A DNA stretch of 64,000 nucleotides from the NCBI RefSeq assembly GCF_024320865.1, contig NZ_JANDBD010000004.1, forward strand, positions 62,001-126,000, given 5' to 3'. The DNA is from Mycolicibacterium arenosum (GTDB lineage Bacteria; Actinomycetota; Actinomycetes; Mycobacteriales; Mycobacteriaceae). The notes below the pieces were generated by a model. The model had not been told where the DNA came from. It searched no databases and saw only the letters and a list, made by a program, of their open reading frames with translations. This document shows positions 33,225 through 41,939 of this stretch, piece after piece (the first letter of the stretch is position 1; each line of letters opens with the position of its first letter). The translations under genes were made by a program, and so were the position numbers.

Positions 33225-34136
33225 CTAGCTGGTTGCGCCGTTGATGACGGGCTTGTCGATCAGGCCGTCCTGCAGACCCCAGTTCTCGGCGATCTTCTTG
33301 TAGTCGCCGGTCTCGATGAGGTGCTCGAGAGCCTTCTGCAGCGACTGCGCCAACGGCGAGCCCTTCTTCACCGGCCAGCCGTAGGGCGCCGAATCGAAGA
33401 CCTCGCCCGCCGCTTCGAGCTTGCCTCCGGTCTCCTTGATCGCGTACATCGTGACCGGCGAATCGGCCGACATGGCGTCGGTCTGACCGAGAACCACGGC
33501 GTTGGTGGCGGCGTCCTGGCCGTCGAACGGGACGATCTCGATGGCGGGCTTACCGGCATCGGTGCACGCCTTGCTCTTGGCGGGCAGCTCGTCGGTCTCC
33601 TGCGTCGTGGTGGCCTGTACCGCGACCTTCTTGCCGCAGGCGTTGTTCGGGTCGATGCCCGCACCGGTCTTCTGCGCCCAGCTGGTGCCCGCGGAGAAGT
33701 AGGTGACGAAGTCGACCGACTCCTCGCGTTCCTTCGTGTCGGTGAACGACGACATGCCGACGTTGAAGGTGCCGCCCTGAATGGACGGGATGATCTTGGC
33801 GAAGTCGGCTTCCCGGTACTCCGGTGTCAGGCCGAGCGTTCCGGCGATCGCGTTCATCAGGTCGACGTCGAACCCGACGATCTTGCCGCTCTCGTCCTTG
33901 AACTCGTTGGGCTTGTAAGGGATGTTGACCCCGATGATCAGCTTGCCGGAGGACTTGATGTCCTCGGGAACGGTGCTCGCAATGTCCTCGACCTTGCTGG
34001 CGTTCGGCGCCGCCGAGGTGGCCGACGACTCAGACGTCTCGCTGGTCGTACCACACCCGGACAGTGCCAGGGCGCCGGTCGCTGCGAGGACCGCGGCGAG
34101 GCGCCACTTCTTTCCAACGGGCACGGGTTGCCTCAA
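33225..34136 (-). CDS. Polar amino acid ABC transporter substrate-binding lipoprotein
   Basis: 303 residues. Signal peptide and lipobox LALSGC (Cys28), Ser/Thr-rich linker, then an SBP_bac_3 fold (GKLIIGVNIPYKPNEFKDES, KIVGFDVDLMNAIAGTLGL, IIPSIQGGTFNVGMSSFTDT). A cysteine pair (NACGKK ... SKACTD) may form a disulfide. First gene of a compact operon running on through permease, ATPase, kinase and regulator. A GlnR-like box lies 73 or more bases upstream. Confidence 0.94.
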   Translation of the reverse strand: MRQPVPVGKKWRLAAVLAATGALALSGCGTTSETSESSATSAAPNASKVEDIASTVPEDIKSSGKLIIGVNIPYKPNEFKDESGKIVGFDVDLMNAIAGTLGLTPEYREADFAKIIPSIQGGTFNVGMSSFTDTKEREESVDFVTYFSAGTSWAQKTGAGIDPNNACGKKVAVQATTTQETDELPAKSKACTDAGKPAIEIVPFDGQDAATNAVVLGQTDAMSADSPVTMYAIKETGGKLEAAGEVFDSAPYGWPVKKGSPLAQSLQKALEHLIETGDYKKIAENWGLQDGLIDKPVINGATS

Positions 34137-34208
34137 CTTTCTGCATCGGGTCGTTCATCACCCCCAAGGCGAGGACGTTAGCGACCGTGGACCCAGCGCG
34201 CATGGCCG

Positions 34209-34224
34209 GTAACGGAACATTAAC
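34209..34224. promoter_or_regulatory. GlnR-like box upstream of the amino acid transporter operon
   Basis: GTAACGGAACATTAAC has AC dinucleotides separated by 9 bases, matching the AC-n9-AC core of actinobacterial GlnR sites (one half GTAAC, the other TTAAC). It lies 73-88 bases before the lipoprotein start. Short degenerate motif, so only suggestive. Confidence 0.35.
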
Positions 34225-34308
34225 GAGTTCGGCGCGCGGAAACGGCGAAATCGACACGTACCGCAACGAAATCGGCATAGAAATCGCGCGCTGTGCCACA
34301 CTTCCCGC

Positions 34309-34890
34309 ATGACGAACCAGGCTCCCCCCGCCCTCCTTCCGCATCTGTGGAAATCCGCGCTCGCCGCGGGCCTGCTCGCGATCATCCTCGGCGCGCTGGT
34401 GCTGTGGCGGCCCGCCGCCGCGATCTTCGTGACGGCCATCTTCTTCGGCGCCTACCTCCTCGTCACGGGCATCTCGCAGTTGGTCCTCGCCTTCAGCGTC
34501 CGCAGTAGCTTCGGCGGACGGGCTTTGCTGTTCATCAGCGGGGCCGCGTCGTTGATCCTGGCCATTCTGTGCTTCGTCAACTTTCAGAACTCGATTGACC
34601 TGCTGGCCATCTGGATCGGCGTCGGATTTATCTTCCGTGGCGTCTCGACGGTCATGTCGTCGATCAGCGATCCGTCGTTGCCGGGTCGCATCTGGGAGAT
34701 CGTCATCGGCGTCATCAGCGTGATCGCCGGCATCGTGATGTTCGCGGCGCCGATGGAGGGACTGGTCGCGGTCACCCAGGTCACCGGCGTCATCCTCATC
34801 GTCATCGGAGTCTTCGAGATCGTCGCCGCGTGGGGAATCCGCAAGGCGACGACGGGCGCCACCCCGCCCAGCATCGAATCCATCCCCTGA
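34309..34890 (+). CDS. HdeD/DUF308 membrane protein
   Basis: 193 residues with six helices arranged as three pairs, the DUF308 pattern (AAGLLAIILGALVLWRPAAA, AYLLVTGISQLVLAF, GVISVIAGIVMFAAPMEG). E. coli HdeD works in acid resistance, but the mycobacterial role is unknown. By position it corresponds to Rv1624c, between the cyclase and cydA. It may be co-transcribed with cydA (87-base gap), although that gap holds a dyad that could drive cydA separately. Confidence 0.9.
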   Translation: MTNQAPPALLPHLWKSALAAGLLAIILGALVLWRPAAAIFVTAIFFGAYLLVTGISQLVLAFSVRSSFGGRALLFISGAASLILAILCFVNFQNSIDLLAIWIGVGFIFRGVSTVMSSISDPSLPGRIWEIVIGVISVIAGIVMFAAPMEGLVAVTQVTGVILIVIGVFEIVAAWGIRKATTGATPPSIESIP

Positions 34891-34928
34891 GCTGTGCCGC
34901 AGCGCACGTTGATCAGCGCCGGTCGGGC

Positions 34929-34947
34929 CTACTACACTTCGTCGTAG
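34929..34947. promoter_or_regulatory. Imperfect dyad upstream of cydA
   Basis: CTACTACACTTCGTCGTAG: outer CTAC/GTAG and inner AC/GT are symmetric (CTAC-n-AC-n5-GT-n-GTAG). It lies 31-49 bases before the cydA ATG. BlaI/CopY-type repressors use CTAC-type half-sites, but the regulator here is unknown. Confidence 0.4.
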
Positions 34948-34977
34948 ACAGCGCTCGGCGGCTCGGGAGATGGTGCA

Positions 34978-36456
34978 ATGGATGCGCTCGACGTCTCACG
35001 GTGGCAGTTCGGCATCACCACCGTCTATCACTTCCTGTTCGTTCCCCTGACCATCGGTCTCGCACCCCTCATCGCGGTGATGCAGACGATCTGGGTGATC
35101 ACCGACAACCCGGCGTGGTACCGGCTGACGAAGTTCTTCGGCAAGCTGTTCCTGATCAACTTCGCGCTCGGCGTCGCCACCGGCATCGTCCAGGAGTTCC
35201 AGTTCGGAATGAACTGGAGTGAGTACTCGCGATTCGTCGGCGACGTCTTCGGCGCACCGCTGGCGATGGAGGGCCTGGCGGCGTTCTTCTTCGAGTCGAC
35301 GTTCATCGGGCTGTGGATCTTCGGGTGGACCAGGCTGCCCCGCCTCGTCCACCTCGCGTGCATCTGGATCGTCGCGATCGCGGTCAACATGTCGGCGTTC
35401 TTCATCATCGCCGCGAACTCGTTCATGCAGCACCCCGTGGGAGCCCGCTACAACCCGGACACCGGCCGAGCCGAGCTCACCAGCATCGTCGAACTGTTCA
35501 CCAACAACACGGCTCTCGCGGCGTTCCCGCACGCCGTGACGGGCGCGTTCCTGACCGCGGGAACCTTCGTCGCGGGCATCGCGGCGTGGTGGATGGTGCG
35601 GAGCCACCGGGCGAGCGAAGCCACGGGAAGCGACCCGGCCACCGACGACGCGCGGACCATGTACCGCCCCGCCACCGTTCTCGGCTGCCTGGTCGCGCTG
35701 GCCTCCGCACTCGGGCTGTTCATCACCGGTGATGCCCAGGGCAAGCTGATGTTCGTCCAGCAACCCATGAAGATGGCCTCCGCGGAATCGTTGTGCCACA
35801 CCGAAACCGATCCGGACTTCTCGATCCTCACGGTCGGGACGCACAACAACTGCGACAGCGTCACGCATCTCATCGAGGTGCCCTTCGTACTTCCGTTCCT
35901 CGCCGAGGGCAAACTGTCCGGCGTCCGGCTCGAGGGCGTCCAGGATCTGCAGGCGCAGTACCAGGAGAAGTTCGGCCCCGGTGACTACCGGCCCAATCTG
36001 TTCGTCACCTACTGGTCGTTCCGCGCGATGATCGGATTCCTGGCTTTCCCCGTGCTTTTCGCGCTCACCGCGCTGTGGCTCACCCGCCGGGGACGAATAC
36101 CCGACCAGCGCTGGTTCGCCAGGTTCGCCCTGCTCACACTGCCGACCCCGTTCCTGGCCAACAGCGCGGGCTGGGTGTTCACCGAGATGGGCAGGCAGCC
36201 GTGGGTGGTGGTACCCAACCCGACCGGTGACCAGCTGATCAGGCTCACCGTCTCCGACGGAGTATCCGGGCATTCCGCGGGCCTGGTGTGGATCTCGCTC
36301 ATCGTGCTGACCGCCCTGTACGCCGCACTGGCGGTGATCTGGTTCTGGTTGATCCGCCGCTACGTCGTCGAGGGCCCGCTCGAACACGACTCCGAGCCGG
36401 CGCCGCCCCGACCACCCGGTGACGACGATCTCGCGCCGTTGTCGTTCGCGTACTGA
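34978..36456 (+). CDS. cydA: Cytochrome bd oxidase subunit I
   Basis: Quinol-oxidising, haem-bearing subunit of the bd-type terminal oxidase in the inner membrane. 492 residues and nine helices. Haem b595 ligand His18 (TTVYHFLFVPLTIG), the Q-loop acidic region and the conserved MGRQPWVVV motif are present. The Q-loop is short, as in actinobacterial enzymes. Shine-Dalgarno-like GGGAG before the ATG. First of cydABDC; bd oxidase is used at low oxygen or when the bcc-aa3 branch is blocked. Confidence 0.97.
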   Translation: MDALDVSRWQFGITTVYHFLFVPLTIGLAPLIAVMQTIWVITDNPAWYRLTKFFGKLFLINFALGVATGIVQEFQFGMNWSEYSRFVGDVFGAPLAMEGLAAFFFESTFIGLWIFGWTRLPRLVHLACIWIVAIAVNMSAFFIIAANSFMQHPVGARYNPDTGRAELTSIVELFTNNTALAAFPHAVTGAFLTAGTFVAGIAAWWMVRSHRASEATGSDPATDDARTMYRPATVLGCLVALASALGLFITGDAQGKLMFVQQPMKMASAESLCHTETDPDFSILTVGTHNNCDSVTHLIEVPFVLPFLAEGKLSGVRLEGVQDLQAQYQEKFGPGDYRPNLFVTYWSFRAMIGFLAFPVLFALTALWLTRRGRIPDQRWFARFALLTLPTPFLANSAGWVFTEMGRQPWVVVPNPTGDQLIRLTVSDGVSGHSAGLVWISLIVLTALYAALAVIWFWLIRRYVVEGPLEHDSEPAPPRPPGDDDLAPLSFAY

Positions 36457-36466
36457 GGAGACGACC

Positions 36467-37504
36467 GTGGGACTCGCCGATTTCTGGTTCATCGCGTTGG
36501 CCGCACTCTTCGTCGGCTTCTTCGTCCTCGAGGGCTTCGACTTCGGCGTCGGCATGCTGATGTCGTCGTTCGGCCGGATGGGCGACGACCCCGAGAAGCA
36601 CCGGCGGGCGGCGCTCAACACCATCGGTCCGGTCTGGGACGGGAACGAGGTCTGGCTGATCACCGCGGGCGGTGCGATGTTCGCGGCCTTCCCGGCGATG
36701 TACGCCACCATGTTCTCCGGCCTCTACCTGCCGCTGCTCGCCATCCTCGTCGGCATGATCGTGCGGGTGTGCGCGATCGAATGGCGCGGAAAAATCGACG
36801 ACCCGCGGTGGCGCAACTGGGCCGACGTGGCGATCGCGGTCGGCTCCTGGCTACCGGCGATCCTCTGGGGTGTCGCGTTCGCCGCGCTGGTACGAGGCCT
36901 CCCCGTCGACGCGAATCAGCAGATCGACCTGTCGTTCGGCGACATTCTCAACCCCTACACGGTGCTCGGTGGCGTGACCACCGCCGGCCTGTTCGCATTT
37001 CACGGGGCGGTGTTCGTCGCGCTGAAAACCGAAGGGGCCGTGCGGGGTAACGCGGTGCGCTCGGCCTCGGTGCTCGGACCTCCCGTCGCCGCGGCCGTCG
37101 GTGGGTTCGGCGTGTGGACGCAACTCGAGTACGGCAAGGACTGGACGTGGGTCGTGCTCGGGGTCGCCGTCGTCGCACAGTTGTCGGCGGTGATGCTGGT
37201 GTGGAGCCGGGGGCGCGACGGGTGGGCGTTCGCGTGCACCGCGACGGTCGTGGCGGCGCTCGTCGTGATGGTGTTCGGCGCGCTGTATCCGGCCCTCATC
37301 CCGTCGACCCTGGACCCCGCGTGGAGCCTGACGGTGGACAACGCGTCGTCATCTGCCTACACGCTGAAGATCATGTCGTGGGCGGCGCTGGTGTTCACCC
37401 CACTCGTCATCGGATACCAGGCCTGGACGTACTGGGTGTTCCGGCAACGCATCTCAGCAGAGCTCATCCCCGAGCCCATCGGGCTGACCCCGCGGTCGCC
37501 GTGA
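36467..37504 (+). CDS. cydB: Cytochrome bd oxidase subunit II
   Basis: 345 residues and eight helices. Conserved N-terminus LADFWFIALAALFVGFFVLE with GFDFGVGML, and WDGNEVWLI. GTG 36467 has a perfectly spaced GAGGAG and sits 10 bases after the cydA stop; the frame opens earlier, within cydA, and that start is rejected. Its stop overlaps the cydD GTG (GTGA). Confidence 0.96.
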   Translation: MGLADFWFIALAALFVGFFVLEGFDFGVGMLMSSFGRMGDDPEKHRRAALNTIGPVWDGNEVWLITAGGAMFAAFPAMYATMFSGLYLPLLAILVGMIVRVCAIEWRGKIDDPRWRNWADVAIAVGSWLPAILWGVAFAALVRGLPVDANQQIDLSFGDILNPYTVLGGVTTAGLFAFHGAVFVALKTEGAVRGNAVRSASVLGPPVAAAVGGFGVWTQLEYGKDWTWVVLGVAVVAQLSAVMLVWSRGRDGWAFACTATVVAALVVMVFGALYPALIPSTLDPAWSLTVDNASSSAYTLKIMSWAALVFTPLVIGYQAWTYWVFRQRISAELIPEPIGLTPRSP

Positions 37505-39120
37505 CACCTCCGCCGGGCACGCCTGCGATGCGTCGACACCTCGTCGCATCGGTGTGCTGCGGTGCCGTCATCGCCGCGGCCACCCTGGCGGGGGCCGTGC
37601 TGATGGCACAGGTGATCGCGGGACTCGTCTCCGAACCGGAGACCCGCACTCTCGCGCACTGGACTCCGACACTCGTTCTGCTCGCCGTGATCTGGGCGAC
37701 GAGGGTGCTCGCGCAGTGGGCGCAGGCCCGGTTGAGTCAGCGCGGCGCGACGGCGGCGATCGCGGATCTCGAGCAACGGGTCCTGACCGTGGTGACCGCG
37801 CGAGCGCCGCGCCGACTCGCCGCCGAACGCGACGACGCGGCACTGCTCGCGACTACCGGGCTCGACGGTCTCCGGCCCTATTACACCCGCTACCTGCCTG
37901 CTCTGATTCTGGCCGTCCTGATCACCCCGGCCGCGGTGATCGTCATGGCGTGCAACGACCTTCAGTCGACGGTCATCGTGGTGATCGCGCTGCCGCTGGT
38001 GCCGATCTTCATGATCCTGATCGGACTGGTCACCAGGGACCGGTCGGCGGCGGCACTGAGGGCGATGACGACGCTGCACGCGCGAACGCTCGATCTGGTC
38101 GCCGGTATCCCGACGCTCAAGGCACTCGGGCGCGCTGCGGGGCCCGCCGACCGCATCGCCGAACTCGGTGGCGCGCATCGTCGTTCCGCGATGGCGACGC
38201 TGCGCATCGCGTTCATGTCATCGTTCGTCCTCGAACTGCTGGCCACCCTCGGCGTCGCGATGGTCGCGGTCAGCGTGGGGTTGCGCCTCGTCTTCGGTGA
38301 GGTGGACCTCGCCACCGCGCTCATCGCGCTACTCGTCGCACCCGAGGTGTTCTGGCCGCTGCGCCGCGTAGGGGCGGAGTTCCACGCCGCCCGTGACGGG
38401 CGCACCGCTGAAGAGAGCGCACTCCAGCTCATCGGGCGGGCGAACCACGCGAGTCCGGCACCCGACCTCAGCGCGGCGAGTCGGCTTCGCCTGGACCGGG
38501 TGAGCGTCGACGGCCGCGACGGCACGGCCCCGCGCCATCTCTCGCTCGACATCGAGCCCGGCGTCGTCACCGTCCTGACGGGCCCGAACGGTTCCGGGAA
38601 GAGCACCGCCATCGAGGTCCTCCTCGGGCTGACCGCACCGACCGAAGGGGCCGTTTTCGTCGACGACGCCGAGACAGTCGACCTGCGGGGCGTGTGGCCC
38701 GCCATCGGATGGCTGCCGCAGCGTCCCGTGCTGGTACCGGGCACCGTCCGAGCCAACCTCGACCTGTTCGGGCCGCTGCCCGACATCGACAGCGCTTGTC
38801 GGGCAGCCGGATTCGACGTGGTGCTCGACGCGCTGCCCGACGGTCTGGAGACCCGGCTCGGGCGCGACGGTGCGGGCCTGTCCCTCGGCCAGCGGCAGCG
38901 CCTGGCGCTGGCACGGGTGCTGGGTCCCGACAAGCCCATCCTGCTGCTCGACGAACCGACGGCGCACCTCGACTCCGACAGCCGGGCTCACGTGTTGGAG
39001 ACCATCGCCGCTCGGGCCGCAGCGGGCACCGCGGTGCTGGTCGTCGCCCACGACCGCGCGGTCCTCGACATCGCGGACCGCGTCGTGCGGATCGGGGGTG
39101 ACGCTCTTGTCGCGACGTGA
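37501..39120 (+). CDS. cydD: Cysteine/glutathione-type exporter subunit CydD
   Basis: 539 residues. ABC half-transporter (six helices, then ATPase) that with CydC supports assembly of cytochrome bd, in E. coli by exporting thiols. Walker A GPNGSGKST, signature LSLGQRQRLALARVL, Walker B ILLLDEPTAHLD. GTG start overlaps cydB. Its stop overlaps the cydC start region by about 20 bases, so all four cyd genes are coupled. Confidence 0.95.
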   Translation: MTPPPGTPAMRRHLVASVCCGAVIAAATLAGAVLMAQVIAGLVSEPETRTLAHWTPTLVLLAVIWATRVLAQWAQARLSQRGATAAIADLEQRVLTVVTARAPRRLAAERDDAALLATTGLDGLRPYYTRYLPALILAVLITPAAVIVMACNDLQSTVIVVIALPLVPIFMILIGLVTRDRSAAALRAMTTLHARTLDLVAGIPTLKALGRAAGPADRIAELGGAHRRSAMATLRIAFMSSFVLELLATLGVAMVAVSVGLRLVFGEVDLATALIALLVAPEVFWPLRRVGAEFHAARDGRTAEESALQLIGRANHASPAPDLSAASRLRLDRVSVDGRDGTAPRHLSLDIEPGVVTVLTGPNGSGKSTAIEVLLGLTAPTEGAVFVDDAETVDLRGVWPAIGWLPQRPVLVPGTVRANLDLFGPLPDIDSACRAAGFDVVLDALPDGLETRLGRDGAGLSLGQRQRLALARVLGPDKPILLLDEPTAHLDSDSRAHVLETIAARAAAGTAVLVVAHDRAVLDIADRVVRIGGDALVAT

Positions 39121-40633
39121 CCCGCTGTGGTGGGCGATCCGTTTACTGCGCCCGCGCCTTCCGCGACTGGCGCTCGCGGTGACCCTCGGCGCGCTGTCAC
39201 TGGGCAGCGCGCTGGCCCTCGCCGGCGTCGCAGCGTGGCTCATCACCAGGGCATGGCAGATGCCTCCGGTTCTGGATCTGTCCGTCGCCGTGGTGGCGGT
39301 GCGCGCGCTCGGTATCAGCCGCGGTGTGTTCGGCTACTGCGAGCGGCTGGCATCCCACGACGTGGCACTCGACGCAGCGACCACCGCGCGCGTCCGCCTG
39401 TACCGCACGCTCGCCGATGCACCGGCGGACGACGTGGTGCGGGTACCGAGCGGAGAACTGCTGTCCCGCTTCGGCGCATCGGTCGACGAGGTGTCCGATG
39501 TGCTCGTTCGCGCGGTCCTGCCGATCGCGGTCGCGGGTGTGCTGTCGATCGCTGCGGTGTCCGTGCTGGCGGTCATCTCGCCCGTGGCCGCGCTCACCCT
39601 CCTCGTTGGACTGGTGATCGCCGGTGTGCTGGCCCCGTGGCTGTCGGCGCGCGCGGCGACGGCGACCGAGGCGGTGGCAGCCCGTCATCACACCGAGCGC
39701 GACGCGGCCGCCCTGCTGGCTCTGGCCCACGCGCCCGAACTCAGGGTCAACGGGCGGCTGGACAACGTGATCGCCGAAGCGGTTCGCCGACAACGTGACT
39801 GGGGCAACGCGGCCGATCGAGCCGCCAAGCCCGCCGCGTTCGCCGCAGCCGCCCCCACCGCGGCGATCGGAGCCACGGTGCTCGCCACGGTCGTCATCGC
39901 GATGACGGTCGCGCCGTCGGTCGCAGCCACAACGCTGGCGATTCTCCTGCTGCTACCGCTGTCGGCGTTCGAGGCCACGGCCGCACTCCCCGCCGCGGCG
40001 GTGGCACTCACCAGGGCCCGCATCGCCGCCCGCGGTCTCGCGGCGATGGTCGCGCCCGACGCCGAGGTCCGCGCCCGCCCGCCGTGCGCCCCGTTGAAGA
40101 TCGACACCGGTGCCAGGATCGCGGTCGTCGGCCCGAGCGGCAGCGGCAAGACGACGCTCCTGCTGGCTACCGCCGAAGCGTACGGAATTCCCACTGCGGC
40201 GGGCTATTTCGCCGAGGATGCGCACGTGTTCGACACCACGGTGCGCGACAATCTGCTGGTCGCGCGCGGCGATGTGACCGACGCCGAGGCCACCGCGGCG
40301 TTGCAGCGGGTGGGGCTGGGTCCGTGGCTCGACGAGCTTCCCGACGGGCTGGCCACGGTGCTGGTCGGTGGAGCGGCCGCACTGTCGGCCGGACAGCGCC
40401 GCCGCCTACTGCTCGCCCGCGCTGTGGTGTCGCGGTTCCCTATCGTGCTGCTGGACGAGCCGACCGAGCACCTCGACGTCACCGACGGCCCGCGCATGCT
40501 GATCGACCTGCTGACCCCCGGCGCGCTGTTCTCCGCCGATCGGGCCGTCGTCGTGGCGACCCACCACCTGCCCGAGGGCCTCGACTGCCTGACGGTGAGC
40601 ACCGCGGCCGGCGAGTACCCTCGGCCCGGATGA
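39098..40633 (+). CDS. cydC: Exporter subunit CydC
   Basis: 511-residue ABC half-transporter, partner of CydD. Six helices (GVAAWLITRAWQMPPVLDLS is characteristic of CydC), Walker A GPSGSGKTT, signature LSAGQRRRLLLARAV, Walker B IVLLDEPTEHLDV. GTG 39098 is inferred because it gives the expected N-terminus just before RRDPLWWAIRLLRP; TTG 39107 is an alternative. In M. tuberculosis the two halves are also separate. Confidence 0.94.
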   Translation: MTLLSRRDPLWWAIRLLRPRLPRLALAVTLGALSLGSALALAGVAAWLITRAWQMPPVLDLSVAVVAVRALGISRGVFGYCERLASHDVALDAATTARVRLYRTLADAPADDVVRVPSGELLSRFGASVDEVSDVLVRAVLPIAVAGVLSIAAVSVLAVISPVAALTLLVGLVIAGVLAPWLSARAATATEAVAARHHTERDAAALLALAHAPELRVNGRLDNVIAEAVRRQRDWGNAADRAAKPAAFAAAAPTAAIGATVLATVVIAMTVAPSVAATTLAILLLLPLSAFEATAALPAAAVALTRARIAARGLAAMVAPDAEVRARPPCAPLKIDTGARIAVVGPSGSGKTTLLLATAEAYGIPTAAGYFAEDAHVFDTTVRDNLLVARGDVTDAEATAALQRVGLGPWLDELPDGLATVLVGGAAALSAGQRRRLLLARAVVSRFPIVLLDEPTEHLDVTDGPRMLIDLLTPGALFSADRAVVVATHHLPEGLDCLTVSTAAGEYPRPG

Positions 40634-41079
40634 CCCAGTACTACGGCGGCCCGCCACCGCACCCGCAGCCACTCTCCGCCCCGATGGCGCCGAGGAGGAA
40701 GAACTGGATCGGCACCACGGCGCTCGTCGTCGCCGTGGGCGGTCTGGCGATCTGCTGGTCGGTTCTGGGCGGGGTTCTCCTCGGCGCCGTCGGCATCGTC
40801 ATGGGCCTCGTCGGACGCGGCCGGGTGGCGCGCGCCGAAGCCGACAACCGCACCGTCGCCACGTCGGGCATCGCGCTGGGCGTGCTCGCCGTCGTGGTGT
40901 CGCTGGCGCTCATCCCCGCGTGGGTGCGGTTCGCTCGCGAAGTCGAGATGCCCGCCTACCTGGATTGCGCCGCGAAGACCTCCGATCAGGAGGGCGCGCG
41001 GCGCTGCATGGACGACCTGCAGGAGCGCATCGACGAACTGTTCGGCGCGACGACTAGCCCGACGCCGGGAAGTGCTTGA
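40630..41079 (+). CDS. DUF4190-type small membrane protein
   Basis: 149 residues. A Pro-rich cytoplasmic head (MTQYYGGPPPHPQPLSAPM) leads to two helices separated by a short loop (ALVVAVGGLAICWSVLGGVL ... GVLAVVVSLALIPAWV), the DUF4190 pattern, then an extracytoplasmic tail with two cysteines (LDCAAKT, RRCMDDL). ATG overlaps the cydC stop (ATGA), so it is made with the cyd operon; a role in bd oxidase biogenesis or lipid-domain organisation is possible but unproven. It overlaps tesB tail to tail by 26 bases. Confidence 0.85.
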   Translation: MTQYYGGPPPHPQPLSAPMAPRRKNWIGTTALVVAVGGLAICWSVLGGVLLGAVGIVMGLVGRGRVARAEADNRTVATSGIALGVLAVVVSLALIPAWVRFAREVEMPAYLDCAAKTSDQEGARRCMDDLQERIDELFGATTSPTPGSA

Positions 41080-41920
41080 CGATCCCCTCCTGAACCACGG
41101 TCGCCAGCACCCGGCCGTCGGCGTTGAAGAAGTGCCCGGTACCCAGCCCTCGTGAGTCGGCAGCCACGGGTGACGACGTCGAGTACAGCACCCACTCGTC
41201 GAACCGAATGGGGCGGTGGAACCAGACCGAGTGGTTCATCGTGACCGCGAATATCCGGTCGAAGCCCCACGACAGCCCGTGGGTGGTGATGATCGAATCC
41301 AGCACCGTGGTGTCGGACGAGTAGACCAGCGCCGCGGCGTGCAGCACCGGGTCGTCGGGCAGCTCGCCCTCGGACTTCATCCAGACCCGGTTGTGCGAGA
41401 GCTTCTCGCCCTTGTCGCGCATCACCCACGCCGGATCGTTGGTGTAGCGCCACTCGATCGGGCGCAGAGCGCTGGCGAAGTGCGGCACCGTCTCCTCGTA
41501 TCCGGCGAGTAGCTCGCCGATCTTCGGCAGTCCGTCGGGCGGCTCGACCTCGGGTGCGACCACATCGTGTTCGAGGCCGCGGCCGCCGGCCAGGTGGGAC
41601 ACCAGCGCCGAGCCCAGCAGCACGCCGTCCTGGACGACGTCGACGCGGCGGTTGGCGAACCTGCGCTCGTCGCGCAGTCGGACGACGGTGAACTCGAGAT
41701 CGCGTTGCGGATCACCGCCCGCGATGAAGTGCATCGACAGGGCGCTCGGTGGAAGCCCGGCCCGGACGGTCCGGCTGGCGGCGACGAACGCCTGCGCCAT
41801 CATCTGGCCACCGAAGGTGCGGATCGGATTCCTACTCGGGTGCGATCCGGTGAACTCGTCGTCGCCGACGGGCGTCAGCTCCAGCGTCGCCAGCAGTTCC
41901 TCGCAGTCGCGCGCTGACAA
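41054..41920 (-). CDS. tesB: Acyl-CoA thioesterase II
   Basis: 288 residues with two hotdog folds, the TesB architecture (FGGQMMAQAFVAASRTV, ... SMHFIAGGD; second half WMKSEGELPDDPVLHAAALVY-type region, then WFHRPIRFDEWVLY). Hydrolyses acyl-CoA to free fatty acid and CoA. By synteny it is the TesB1 (Rv1618) counterpart. The TTG start has GAGGAGG seven bases upstream. Probably co-transcribed behind pykA (19-base gap). Confidence 0.95.
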   Translation of the reverse strand: MSARDCEELLATLELTPVGDDEFTGSHPSRNPIRTFGGQMMAQAFVAASRTVRAGLPPSALSMHFIAGGDPQRDLEFTVVRLRDERRFANRRVDVVQDGVLLGSALVSHLAGGRGLEHDVVAPEVEPPDGLPKIGELLAGYEETVPHFASALRPIEWRYTNDPAWVMRDKGEKLSHNRVWMKSEGELPDDPVLHAAALVYSSDTTVLDSIITTHGLSWGFDRIFAVTMNHSVWFHRPIRFDEWVLYSTSSPVAADSRGLGTGHFFNADGRVLATVVQEGIVKHFPASG

Positions 41921-41939
41921 CGCAGAGCCTCCTCGGTGG

